Source of the DNA: Flavobacterium lacus
Lineage (GTDB): Bacteria; Bacteroidota; Bacteroidia; Flavobacteriales; Flavobacteriaceae
Length of the DNA: 64,000 bases
NCBI RefSeq assembly: GCF_003268815.1
Contig: NZ_QLSV01000007.1
Coordinates: forward strand, 1-64,000
Direction: 5' to 3'
The notes under the pieces were generated by a model. It was not told the DNA's origin. It saw only the letters and a program-made list of their open reading frames with translations, and did not search any database. The first letter of the stretch is position 1, and each line of letters begins with the position of its first letter. The position numbers and the translations under genes were made by a program. Positions 26,092 to 34,030 of the stretch are shown in pieces.

Positions 26092-27228
26092 ATGAATAAT
26101 CAAAGCCAAGTCATTTTATCGTTGGGAAGTAATATAGGTAACCGTTTGGAGAACATTCAGTTGGCTATAAAATTCATTCATCAAACCATTGCTACGGTGG
26201 TCAAAGTTTCTTCGTTATACGAAACACCTTCGTGGGGTTTTGATAGTGATTCGTTTTATAATTGTGCATTGGTTTTGCAAACTTGTAAAAATGCAGAACA
26301 AATTTTAGACGAAGTGTTACAACTTGAAACTAAGTTAGGAAGAGTTCGAAACTATGAAGAAGGTTATCAATCCAGAATAATCGATATTGATGTAATTACT
26401 TATAACGAGGAAATCATCAACACCGAAAAATTGAAAGTTCCGCATCCGCACATGCAAAACAGAAAGTTTGTACTGTTACCCATGCGTGATTTGAATTTAG
26501 ATTGGAGACACCCAATTTTACAAAAATATTTACCTGAATTAGTTGCATTGGCCGAAGATAAAAGCAATTGCAAAGTGGTTCAAAAATTAGAGGCTCCATT
26601 GGAGAAAATAAACCTTCAACAGTTTAATTACATTGCTATTGAAGGAAATATTGGTGCTGGAAAAACAACATTATCATCTAAAATTGCTGAAGATTTTAAT
26701 GCCAAATTAGTGTTAGAACGTTTTGCAGACAATCCGTTTTTGCCTAAATTCTATGAAGACCAAAGTCGGTATGCTTTTCCGCTCGAAATGTCCTTTTTGG
26801 CCGACAGATACCAACAATTATCGGATGATTTAGCTCAATTTGATTTGTTTAAAGATTTTATTGTGGCCGATTATCATATTTTTAAATCCTTGATTTTCGC
26901 AAAAGTTACCTTAGCGGAGGATGAATTCAGACTTTACAAGACCATGTTTGATATCATCCATAAAGAAATGCCAAAGCCGGATTTATATGTTTATTTGTAT
27001 CAGAACACCGATCAACTCTTGGAAAACATCAAAAAAAGAGGAAGAAGTTATGAACTGCAAATTCCGGCAGAATATTTAGAAAAAATTAATCAAGGGTATT
27101 TAGATTTCATCAAAACGCAAACCAATTTAAATGTGCTAATCATTGATGTTTCCGATAAAGATTTTGTAAACAATCAGGAAGATTATATTTTTATTTTAGA
27201 CGAAATTGAGAAAAAAATAGCCGGATAA
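26092..27228 (+). CDS. folK: Fusion of FolK (HPPK) and a deoxynucleoside kinase
   Basis: 378 residues in two domains. Residues 1-160 are 6-hydroxymethyl-7,8-dihydropterin pyrophosphokinase: LSLGSNIGNRLENI, SSLYETPSWGF, LGRVRNYEEGYQSRIIDIDV and VPHPHMQNRKFVLLP are all present, so folate-pathway activity is expected. Residues about 178-378 are a deoxynucleoside kinase: P-loop GNIGAGKT at 185-192, LERFADNPFL, the ADRYQQ region, and the lid KKRGRSYE. This half should phosphorylate deoxynucleosides for salvage. The fusion recurs in Flavobacteriia; no frameshift is visible at the junction. Confidence 0.92.
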   Translation: MNNQSQVILSLGSNIGNRLENIQLAIKFIHQTIATVVKVSSLYETPSWGFDSDSFYNCALVLQTCKNAEQILDEVLQLETKLGRVRNYEEGYQSRIIDIDVITYNEEIINTEKLKVPHPHMQNRKFVLLPMRDLNLDWRHPILQKYLPELVALAEDKSNCKVVQKLEAPLEKINLQQFNYIAIEGNIGAGKTTLSSKIAEDFNAKLVLERFADNPFLPKFYEDQSRYAFPLEMSFLADRYQQLSDDLAQFDLFKDFIVADYHIFKSLIFAKVTLAEDEFRLYKTMFDIIHKEMPKPDLYVYLYQNTDQLLENIKKRGRSYELQIPAEYLEKINQGYLDFIKTQTNLNVLIIDVSDKDFVNNQEDYIFILDEIEKKIAG

Positions 27229-27229
27229 A

Positions 27230-29365
27230 TTACCTTTTTAATGAAAAATGTCCTTTTCGTTCTGGTGTAGCGTTGTCAATTTTCAAAACATACCAATAAT
27301 CATCTGCAGGTAGATTTTCACCTTCAAAAGTTCCGTCCCAAAACGGATTAGATGGAGTAATTTGTTTAATTAATTTTCCGTAACGGTTAAAAATGGACAT
27401 AGAAGAGTTCGGATAAAACGCCATACCTTTCAAATAAAAAACATCGTTAATACCATCGCCGTTGGGTGTAAAAAAAGGTGGAACCAAAAGCACAACAAAG
27501 GTTACCTCGTCGGAATAACCACAATTGTTGATTTTCTCACGGACATACGCCGTATATAATCCGCCTTCGCCAACGGTAAATATATTTGAATCTTGATAAG
27601 TAAAACCATCAATAGAATACTCATATTCACCATTTCCGGAAACAATGATTTCAACAGAAGTATCTTTTACAACTACTGTTTCAATCACCGGGATATCATA
27701 TTGAACGATGGTAAAATTTTTTGTTTTAGAACAATTTCCTGCTGCCAGAGAAGTTACAACAACTGAGTAATTTGCATTGTTATTCACCTGAATTGATTGA
27801 GAAGTTTCTCCGGTTGACCAAAGATAGGTGGCATTTGAAACACCTGCATTCAACGTAATTACAGTTCCTTCACAAAGTGTAATTGTTTCATCTTCCACGG
27901 CTGGTAAATCATACACAAACACATCAACGGCAATTCTATTTCCTGATGAACAGCCGTTATTAATTGCTTCCACGTAAAATGTGGTATCTTCTGAAAGAAT
28001 AGGAGTGGTGAACGTATTTCCTGAACCTAAACTAGTTCCGCCCGTTTCAGCACTATACCAATTGATTGTTCCTGCAGTTGTAGAAGCAGTTAAAACAGTT
28101 GAATTTTCTCCACAAACAGGATTTGGGGCAACAACCGTAACCAGCGGAATTTGGTTTATTGTAGCGTTTACAGTAGTTCTTGTTCCGCTTGTACAACCAA
28201 TTGCAAATGCATCAAAATAATAAGTTGTAGTTTGCGTTAAATTAGGCGTTGTAAAACTGTTTCCATTAGCTATTGGGGTCCCTCCTGTTGGAGTAGTGTA
28301 CCATTTGACGGTTCCGGCAGAAGCATTAGCTGTTAGTGTTACTGAACCCTCTCCACACCTTGATTGTGCAACAAAAGAAATAATACTCGGAATTGTAATC
28401 GTTGTACTTGTTGAAATCTGCAAAACTGGATCGCCGGGCATTCCGCCATATTCCACAATGTAACCTTTCGGTTGATAATCGCCACTTGCTTCCCCGGTGT
28501 TTGATAAATCATTCCATGAACCTGTAATTCCAACACCAAGAGCGGTTATGTGTGCATAATTTTCATCACCCAAATTATTTGGCTCGCCATTATTCCAATT
28601 GGCATAATTGGGTGTTGTGCCGTTTACACCGCCATTCCAAAAGATCAACCCGTTTTCGGGCCCTGTCATCCATCTCCAAACGCCTTCTGTAGCCTCATCG
28701 CTACCGCCAATCCAACCGGCACCGGCAGCTTGTTCTCCTGAAAGTTGAGCCTCATCAGCAGCTGTAATGGTGGCTAAATAACCTTGTAAACCATAGTAAG
28801 TTCGATTTGCGGCCGCTGTTCTTGCATTGTTCCAGGTAATCCCAATCGCAGGAACAAATTCATAATAATGACCATTTGAAGGAAGATAATTGGCTTGACC
28901 TACGGTAATGGAAAATGTTCTAACTCCTGCTGGATTTGCAGAAGAATTTGAATAAACTACATCTTCAATAGCCGCGATTAAATTTGCATAAGTGGGTTGA
29001 GCAGAAATTCCTGTAAGTGTAAGTTTTCCAGTCAATGCGTCCCAACTTGTGGCAATGGTTGGATGGGTTCCGGTTAAAGTCAATACGTCTTGACCATTTA
29101 CATAACCAGATGAAATTTGAATATAAATCGCATCAATTCCGGTATCATCATTATCGGTGATAGACATGTTGGTTACAATATTTAGTTGCGAACCCGGGCA
29201 GTAAATTTGATTCCCTGTTGCCATTAAAATGGGAGCGTCATTTACAATCATTGAACTGTTCTCTTTTCGAATTTCGGATATTTTTGGGTTTACCCAATTC
29301 GATAAGAAACCAACACAAGCAGCTACTAGAACAAGTGTAAGGCGAAGTACTGACAAACTATTCAT
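27230..29365 (-). CDS. T9SS type B cargo with C-type-lectin-like and Ig-like domains
   Basis: 711 residues. An N-terminal signal (VLRLTLVLVAACVGFLSN) is followed by a beta-rich region (about 45-160). A C-type-lectin-like domain spans residues about 165-305 (YEFVPAIGITWNNARTAAA, LQGYLATITAADEA, AGWIGGSD, NWNNGEPNN, ENYAHI). Two near-identical Ig-like repeats follow (GTVKWYTTPTGG and GTINWYSAETGG), then a further beta domain. It ends in the gliding-motility C-terminal domain (FFTPNGDGINDVFY, IFNRYGKLIK, GHFSLKR). It is probably a surface adhesin. Its stop is one base from the convergent folK stop. Confidence 0.9.
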   Translation of the reverse strand: MNSLSVLRLTLVLVAACVGFLSNWVNPKISEIRKENSSMIVNDAPILMATGNQIYCPGSQLNIVTNMSITDNDDTGIDAIYIQISSGYVNGQDVLTLTGTHPTIATSWDALTGKLTLTGISAQPTYANLIAAIEDVVYSNSSANPAGVRTFSITVGQANYLPSNGHYYEFVPAIGITWNNARTAAANRTYYGLQGYLATITAADEAQLSGEQAAGAGWIGGSDEATEGVWRWMTGPENGLIFWNGGVNGTTPNYANWNNGEPNNLGDENYAHITALGVGITGSWNDLSNTGEASGDYQPKGYIVEYGGMPGDPVLQISTSTTITIPSIISFVAQSRCGEGSVTLTANASAGTVKWYTTPTGGTPIANGNSFTTPNLTQTTTYYFDAFAIGCTSGTRTTVNATINQIPLVTVVAPNPVCGENSTVLTASTTAGTINWYSAETGGTSLGSGNTFTTPILSEDTTFYVEAINNGCSSGNRIAVDVFVYDLPAVEDETITLCEGTVITLNAGVSNATYLWSTGETSQSIQVNNNANYSVVVTSLAAGNCSKTKNFTIVQYDIPVIETVVVKDTSVEIIVSGNGEYEYSIDGFTYQDSNIFTVGEGGLYTAYVREKINNCGYSDEVTFVVLLVPPFFTPNGDGINDVFYLKGMAFYPNSSMSIFNRYGKLIKQITPSNPFWDGTFEGENLPADDYWYVLKIDNATPERKGHFSLKR

Positions 29366-29411
29366 TTTGTAAAAGTAAGAAATAGTAAACAGATGAACAG
29401 TTTGATAAATG

Positions 29412-29954
29412 CTAATTTTCTCCTAAAGCAATCAGTTTTTTAAATATATCCCAAACGACAATTCCGGCACTAACTGAAATATTCAGCGAATGTTTTGTTC
29501 CTAATTGTGGAATTTCAATCACACCATCACATTTTTCAATCGCTTGTTGCGAAACGCCTTTGACTTCATTACCGAAAACTAAAGCGTATTTTTTGCCTTT
29601 TTCAACTTCAAAATCATTTAACATCACCGAATTTTCTACTTGTTCGATAGCAAAAACGGAGATTTTTTCTGCTTTCAATTGATCAATCACTGTCAAAACT
29701 TCTTGTTGATATTCCCAAGCTACAGTATCTGTTGCTCCTAAAGCCGTTTTGTGAATTTCCTTATTGGGAGGAGTTGCCGTGATACCACATAAATATATTT
29801 TTTCAATCAAAAACGCATCCGAAGTTCTAAAAACCGAACCAATGTTATGCAGACTTCTAATATCATCTAAAATAATGATAATTGGTGTTTTTTGAGCTTC
29901 TTTAAACTCATCGATGTTTTTACGTTCCAGTTCAGAATTGGCTAATTTTCTCAT
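29412..29954 (-). CDS. TrmH/SpoU family RNA 2'-O-methyltransferase
   Basis: 180 residues, SPOUT fold without an N-terminal substrate domain. Motifs: ILDDIRSLHNIGSVFRTSDAF (motif 1), LVFGNEVKGVSQ (motif 2) and IPQLGTKHSLNISVSAGIVVWDI (motif 3, the knot). It would 2'-O-methylate tRNA or rRNA. Which site is modified cannot be told; the short length resembles TrmL or TrmH-like forms. The -7 box lies 4 nt before the ATG. Confidence 0.9.
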   Translation of the reverse strand: MRKLANSELERKNIDEFKEAQKTPIIIILDDIRSLHNIGSVFRTSDAFLIEKIYLCGITATPPNKEIHKTALGATDTVAWEYQQEVLTVIDQLKAEKISVFAIEQVENSVMLNDFEVEKGKKYALVFGNEVKGVSQQAIEKCDGVIEIPQLGTKHSLNISVSAGIVVWDIFKKLIALGEN

Positions 29955-29958
29955 CGTG

Positions 29959-29966
29959 CAAAAATA
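29959..29966 (-). promoter_or_regulatory. Putative -7 box for the SpoU methyltransferase gene
   Basis: TATTTTTG on the minus strand, ending 4 nt before the ATG, so the transcript would be leaderless. No later Met codon offers a sensible alternative start. No convincing -33 element. Confidence 0.4.
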
Positions 29967-30053
29967 AGTAATGCATTTGAATTTTTACATTTGATATTGA
30001 AATTGATTTTTTTGTTTAATTTTTGCCAATGCCATTGCCAATGCAATTGATTT

Positions 30054-30084
30054 TTGTCATTGAAATATTATTTCCGTATTTTTG
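30054..30084 (+). promoter_or_regulatory. Promoter of mutS
   Basis: TTG at 30054-30056 (in TTTTTG), a 20-bp spacer and TATTTTTG at 30077-30084 match the Bacteroidetes consensus very well. It overlaps the longest open frame of mutS, so translation must begin downstream of it. Confidence 0.65.
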
Positions 30085-30108
30085 AATCCAAACCTAAAAC
30101 CGAATCCA

Positions 30109-32724
30109 TTGTCAGCCAAAGCCAACACAGTCAAAGAACCAAAAGAAACGCCTTTAATGAAGCAATACAACGATATCAAACGGAAGTATCCCGATGCGTG
30201 TTTGTTGTTTCGCGTAGGGGATTTTTATGAAACGTTTGGCGAAGATGCTGTTCGGGCTTCACAAATTTTAGGTATTGTGTTAACCAAAAGAGGTGCAGGA
30301 TCTGAAACCGAAACGGCGTTGGCGGGTTTTCCACACCACTCATTAAATACGTATTTGCCAAAATTAGTCAAAGCCGGATTAAGGGTGGCGATTTGTGATC
30401 AATTGGAAGATCCAAAAATGACTAAAACTATTGTGAAACGTGGTGTGACCGAATTAGTTACTCCCGGCGTTTCCATGAATGATGAGGTGTTGCAGTCAAA
30501 GTCAAATAATTTCTTGGCTTCGGTTTATTTTGGTAAAAAGCAAATTGGCGTTTCATTTTTGGATGTTTCAACAGGCGAATTTTTGACGTCTCAAGGTAAT
30601 GAAGAATACATCGACAAATTGTTACAAAATTTTAGTCCCAGTGAAATTTTAGTCACTAAAAACCATAAACAACATTTTAGAGAAGTTTTTGGCGAAGATT
30701 ATCACACTTTTTTTCTCGAAGATTGGGTGTATAATGAAGACTACGGCAATGAAGTGTTGACCAAGCATTTTCAAACCAATTCACTCAAGGGATTTGGAAT
30801 TGAAGAAATGCAAGAAGGAATCGTTGCTTCGGGTGCGGTTTTGTATTATTTATCGGAAACGCAACATAATAAAATCCAACATATTACTTCGATTCAACGC
30901 ATTGCAGAAGATGCGTATGTTTGGATGGATCGTTTTACGATTCGAAATTTAGAATTGTACCAGAGCACCAATCCGAATGCGGTTACGCTATTGGATGTGA
31001 TTGACAGAACACTGTCGCCAATGGGTTCACGCTTATTGAAACGCTGGTTGGCTTTGCCTCTGAAAGAGGCAGCTAAAATTCAATCCCGTCACGAAGTGGT
31101 GACTTTTCTTAAGGATAATTCGGAAGTTTTACAGAAGATTCAATACCAAATCAAACAAATTTCCGATCTGGAACGGTTGATTTCCAAAGTCGCCACCGGT
31201 AAAGTTTCGCCCCGTGAAGTGATGAACCTTTGTCATTCGTTGGACGCCATTATTCCAATCAAAACATTGGCTTTGGCAAGTGCAAATGAATCGTTGAAAG
31301 CGATTGGTGATAGTTTACATGCTTGTGATTTATTGCGTGAAAAAATCAAAACGACGTTGAATCACGATGCACCGGTTTCCATTAACAAAGGAAATGCAAT
31401 TGCGAAGGGAATTCATCCTGATTTAGATGAATTAAGAGCCATTTCAACTTCCGGGAAAGAATATTTGGAAGGAATTGAGCTGAGAGAATCTCAAAAAACT
31501 GGAATATCCTCGTTGAAAATTTCGTTTAATAATGTTTTTGGTTATTATATTGAAATTAGAAATACACACAAAGACAAAGTTCCAACGGAATGGATTAGAA
31601 AGCAAACGCTGGTGAATGCTGAGCGATACATTACGGAAGAATTAAAAGAATACGAAACTAAAATTTTAGGAGCAGAAGACAAAATTCATCAATTGGAATC
31701 GCAATTATTTGAACAATTGGTGATTTGGATTGGCACTTACATCAAACCCGTTCAGTTAAATGCTGCTTTGGTTGCTCAGTTGGATTGTTTGAATTCGTTT
31801 ACGCAATTAGCGATTGAAAACAAGTACGTTCGCCCGATTTTAGATGATTCGTATGAATTAGAAATCACAAACGGTCGTCATCCTGTGATTGAAAAACAAT
31901 TGCCGGTTGGCGTTCCCTATATTGCGAATGATGTTTTTTTAGACAGAGATTCACAACAAATTATTATGATTACCGGTCCGAATATGTCTGGTAAATCGGC
32001 TATTTTGAGGCAAACGGCGTTGATTGTACTATTGGCTCAAATGGGAAGTTTTGTTCCGGCAGAAGCAGTTCGAATGGGTGTGGTAGATAAAATATTTACG
32101 AGAGTAGGAGCAAGCGATAACATTTCGATGGGCGAATCGACTTTTATGGTGGAAATGAATGAAACCGCTTCGATTTTGAACAATATTTCTGAACGAAGTT
32201 TGGTTTTATTGGATGAAATCGGGCGAGGAACCAGCACGTACGATGGAATTTCGATTGCGTGGGCCATTGCCGAATATTTGCACGAACATCCAAACCGTCC
32301 TAAGACATTATTTGCGACACATTATCATGAGTTAAATGAAATGGAAGTCACATTTAACCGTGTTCAGAACTTTAATGTTTCGGTGAAAGAATTAAAAGAC
32401 ACCGTTCTTTTTATTCGAAAATTAGTGAAAGGCGGCACCGAACACAGTTTTGGTATCCATGTAGCTAAAATGGCGGGAATGCCACAAACGGTGATTCAAA
32501 AAGCACAAAAGATTTTAAAGAAGTTAGAAAAAAATCATTCGAGTGAAGAATTATCCGGCATAAAATCACCGAAGGATGAATTGCAACTTAGTTTTTTTAA
32601 TTTGGATGATCCGTTGTTGGAAGAAATCAAAGAAGAAATTCTAAGCTTAGATATAAATACCTTAACTCCGGTGGAAGCTTTAATGAAATTAAACGAAATT
32701 AAACGAATGTTAACCAAAAAATAA
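30109..32724 (+). CDS. mutS: DNA mismatch repair protein MutS
   Basis: 871 residues from a TTG at 30109 (next residues [20 protein letters not shown]). This TTG is preferred because the promoter's -7 box covers the frame further upstream; the first ATG at 30157 would remove a conserved lead-in. The mismatch-binding motif GDFYETF is near residue 38. The ATPase has Walker [14 protein letters not shown], Walker [21 protein letters not shown] and the signature STFMVEMNE. It recognises base mismatches with MutL. It ends 138 bp before a tRNA gene. Confidence 0.95.
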   Translation: MSAKANTVKEPKETPLMKQYNDIKRKYPDACLLFRVGDFYETFGEDAVRASQILGIVLTKRGAGSETETALAGFPHHSLNTYLPKLVKAGLRVAICDQLEDPKMTKTIVKRGVTELVTPGVSMNDEVLQSKSNNFLASVYFGKKQIGVSFLDVSTGEFLTSQGNEEYIDKLLQNFSPSEILVTKNHKQHFREVFGEDYHTFFLEDWVYNEDYGNEVLTKHFQTNSLKGFGIEEMQEGIVASGAVLYYLSETQHNKIQHITSIQRIAEDAYVWMDRFTIRNLELYQSTNPNAVTLLDVIDRTLSPMGSRLLKRWLALPLKEAAKIQSRHEVVTFLKDNSEVLQKIQYQIKQISDLERLISKVATGKVSPREVMNLCHSLDAIIPIKTLALASANESLKAIGDSLHACDLLREKIKTTLNHDAPVSINKGNAIAKGIHPDLDELRAISTSGKEYLEGIELRESQKTGISSLKISFNNVFGYYIEIRNTHKDKVPTEWIRKQTLVNAERYITEELKEYETKILGAEDKIHQLESQLFEQLVIWIGTYIKPVQLNAALVAQLDCLNSFTQLAIENKYVRPILDDSYELEITNGRHPVIEKQLPVGVPYIANDVFLDRDSQQIIMITGPNMSGKSAILRQTALIVLLAQMGSFVPAEAVRMGVVDKIFTRVGASDNISMGESTFMVEMNETASILNNISERSLVLLDEIGRGTSTYDGISIAWAIAEYLHEHPNRPKTLFATHYHELNEMEVTFNRVQNFNVSVKELKDTVLFIRKLVKGGTEHSFGIHVAKMAGMPQTVIQKAQKILKKLEKNHSSEELSGIKSPKDELQLSFFNLDDPLLEEIKEEILSLDINTLTPVEALMKLNEIKRMLTKK

Positions 32725-32862
32725 ATGCTATAACTTTAACTTTCAAAACATTAGTTTTTGAAGTGAATTTTTTTGTAAAAAACGCTTGCAAAAGCAAATA
32801 ATTATAGTACATTTGCATCCGCATTGCTAAACAAGTAGTGCTGTTCTTTTAAAAACCTGTAC

Positions 32863-32935
32863 GCGAAAATAGCTCAGTTGGTAGAGCGCCACCTTGCCAA
32901 GGTGGAGGTCGCGGGTTCGAATCCCGTTTTTCGCT
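32863..32935 (+). tRNA. tRNA-Gly (anticodon GCC)
   Basis: 73 nt. The acceptor GCGAAAA pairs with TTTTCGC. The D arm is TAGCTCAGTTGGTAGAGC, the anticodon loop CTTGCCAAG has a stem CCACC/GGTGG, and the T arm is GCGGG-TTCGAAT-CCCGT. CCA is not encoded. Confidence 0.95.
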
Positions 32936-32972
32936 CTTCTACCTTATAGTGCAAACAATTTGCTTGCATCAA

Positions 32973-33058
32973 GCTCGAGTGGTGGAATTGGTAGACACGC
33001 TGGACTTAAAATCCAGTGGGTAGTAATGCCCGTGCGGGTTCAAGTCCCGCCTTGAGTA
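32973..33058 (+). tRNA. tRNA-Leu (anticodon TAA)
   Basis: 86 nt class II tRNA. The acceptor GCTCGAG pairs with CTTGAGT (two G-U). The anticodon loop is ACTTAAAAT with stem CTGG/CCAG, followed by a long variable arm (GGGTAGTAATGCCC region) and the T arm GCGGG-TTCAAGT-CCCGC. It lies 37 bp after tRNA-Gly, in one transcript. Confidence 0.95.
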
Positions 33059-33060
33059 CA

Positions 33061-33097
33061 AAAGCTTCATTTGTTTTTACAAGTGGAGCTTTTTTTA
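33061..33097 (+). terminator. Terminator of the tRNA-Gly/tRNA-Leu unit
   Basis: A 13-bp stem (33061-33073 with 33080-33092, two G-U pairs) with a TTTTTA loop is followed by a T run. It begins 2 nt after the tRNA-Leu end. Confidence 0.8.
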
Positions 33098-33583
33098 TTT
33101 TAAGAATCTACTTTTTTGTTTTAATCTTTGATTTTATTTGCCACAGAGGAAACAAGACACAAAGTTTTGGATTACTTTGTTGGTTGCTCGTCAAGGCGAG
33201 AGATTGTTATTTCGAATTCGTCATCTTGCACAATGACAAGATTAAGGGAGAACTGCGATTGAATACTGCGACTGTTGTGTAATTGATTTGCTTTGAAATG
33301 CTTTGATGCACTGCAGCTACGTGAGGGATTGAAGTGGAAAGCCCGCAGGACAAAGGTTGAGTTTTTGCGGGTTGTGCCGGCGACCAAAGAAGCCGAGCAC
33401 AACCCGACAAAAACCATCCTTTGGACGAGGACTTGGAACGGAAAGCCCGACCCGGAGTTTACGGAGGGGCACGCCCAAATATTTGTTTAAAAGTTTAAAG
33501 TTCCAGGTTTCAAGTTGATCTTTATCTAGCTGAACTTTTGGTGAAATAGTTCACTAAAAACCACTACTTTCCTTTATTTTAGA
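33098..33583. other. Gene-free stretch containing repeat copy B and degraded sequence
   Basis: No credible gene is seen. The first 220 bp hold nondescript sequence including short inverted pieces (CGTCATCTTGCACAATGACA). Repeat copy B occupies 33321-33449. The remainder up to the next terminator is AT-rich filler. Confidence 0.6.
33321..33449 (+). repeat. Long-hairpin dispersed repeat, copy B
   Basis: 129 bp, ungapped against copy C at 46557-46685 with only five differences. It begins GTGAGGGATTGAAGTGGAAA and ends CTTGGAACGGAAAGCCCG, so both ends carry a related GAAAGCCCG-type motif in direct orientation. Between them is a long imperfect hairpin: AAAGGTTG, GTTTTTG, CGGGTTGTGC and CGGC pair with GCCG, GCACAACCCG, CAAAAAC and CATCCTTT, with single-A bulges between blocks. 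Confidence 0.8.
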
Positions 33584-33612
33584 ACAAAAAAAATCCCGAA
33601 CAAGTCGGGATT
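33584..33612 (-). terminator. Terminator of the small acidic lipoprotein gene
   Basis: A perfect 8-bp stem AATCCCGA/TCGGGATT (33592-33599, 33605-33612) is followed on the minus strand by a run of eight T. It lies 25 bp after the stop at 33638. Confidence 0.85.
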
Positions 33613-33637
33613 AGTTTTTCTGTTAGCTTGTTGCTAA

Positions 33638-33829
33638 TTACTGAGCAGGAGCTTCTTCTGTAGCAGGAGCTTCAACAGCCATAGAATCTACTACTGGAGC
33701 AGCTTCTTCAATAACTTCTGGAGCAACTTCTTCAGTTGTTACTTCTTCAGTTACTTCAGCTTCTTTTTCTTTACAAGATACTACTGTTAAAGCAGCAACA
33801 AATACCAAACTTAAAATTACTTTTTTCAT
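33638..33829 (-). CDS. Small acidic lipoprotein
   Basis: 63 residues. A lipoprotein signal peptide (MKKVILSLVFVAALTVVSC) with the lipid-attached cysteine at residue 19 is followed by KEKEAE and a Glu/Ala/Pro/Val-rich tail (EEVTTEEV, EEAAPVV, ATEEAPAQ), very acidic and probably disordered. It has its own terminator and a -7 box. The signal ends with the same VVSCKEK string as the lipoprotein at 40292, suggesting a related family. Function is unknown. Confidence 0.78.
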   Translation of the reverse strand: MKKVILSLVFVAALTVVSCKEKEAEVTEEVTTEEVAPEVIEEAAPVVDSMAVEAPATEEAPAQ

Positions 33830-33866
33830 CTTACTTTATTATAAAAGGTTAATTATTAATTCGGAG

Positions 33867-33874
33867 CAAAGATA
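33867..33874 (-). promoter_or_regulatory. Putative -7 box for the small acidic lipoprotein
   Basis: TATCTTTG on the minus strand, 37 nt before the ATG at 33829. A TTTTG lies 17 bp further upstream, shorter than the usual spacer. Confidence 0.4.
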
Positions 33875-33981
33875 TAAATTTTTTGGTTCAACAAAATATT
33901 TTACGAAATATTTTTAAAAAAAAATAAACTATTTGTGATTCAAACGTTTGAGTCCGCATTATCAGGCTCTTTTTAAAGTAG

Positions 33982-34006
33982 AAACCCCTTTTTTTGGAAG
34001 GGGTTT
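33982..34006 (-). terminator. Hairpin after the S46 peptidase gene
   Basis: A perfect 9-bp stem AAACCCCTT/AAGGGGTTT (33982-33990, 33998-34006) lies 24 bp after the stop. The T tract on the minus side is weak, so termination efficiency is uncertain. Confidence 0.6.
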
Positions 34007-34030
34007 GTGTAAGAATTCTGTTTATTAATT

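Noticed and set aside
30001..30060. Short direct repeats of GCCAATGC before mutS
   Set aside because: Too short and few to be a CRISPR or iteron array. They are likely simple sequence upstream of the promoter.
33293..33490. Open frame with peptide REGLKWKARRTKVEFLRVVP and a twin at 46553-46750
   Set aside because: The peptides are alike only because both run through the two copies of the 129-bp hairpin repeat. There is no start context, and the frames end in unrelated sequence.
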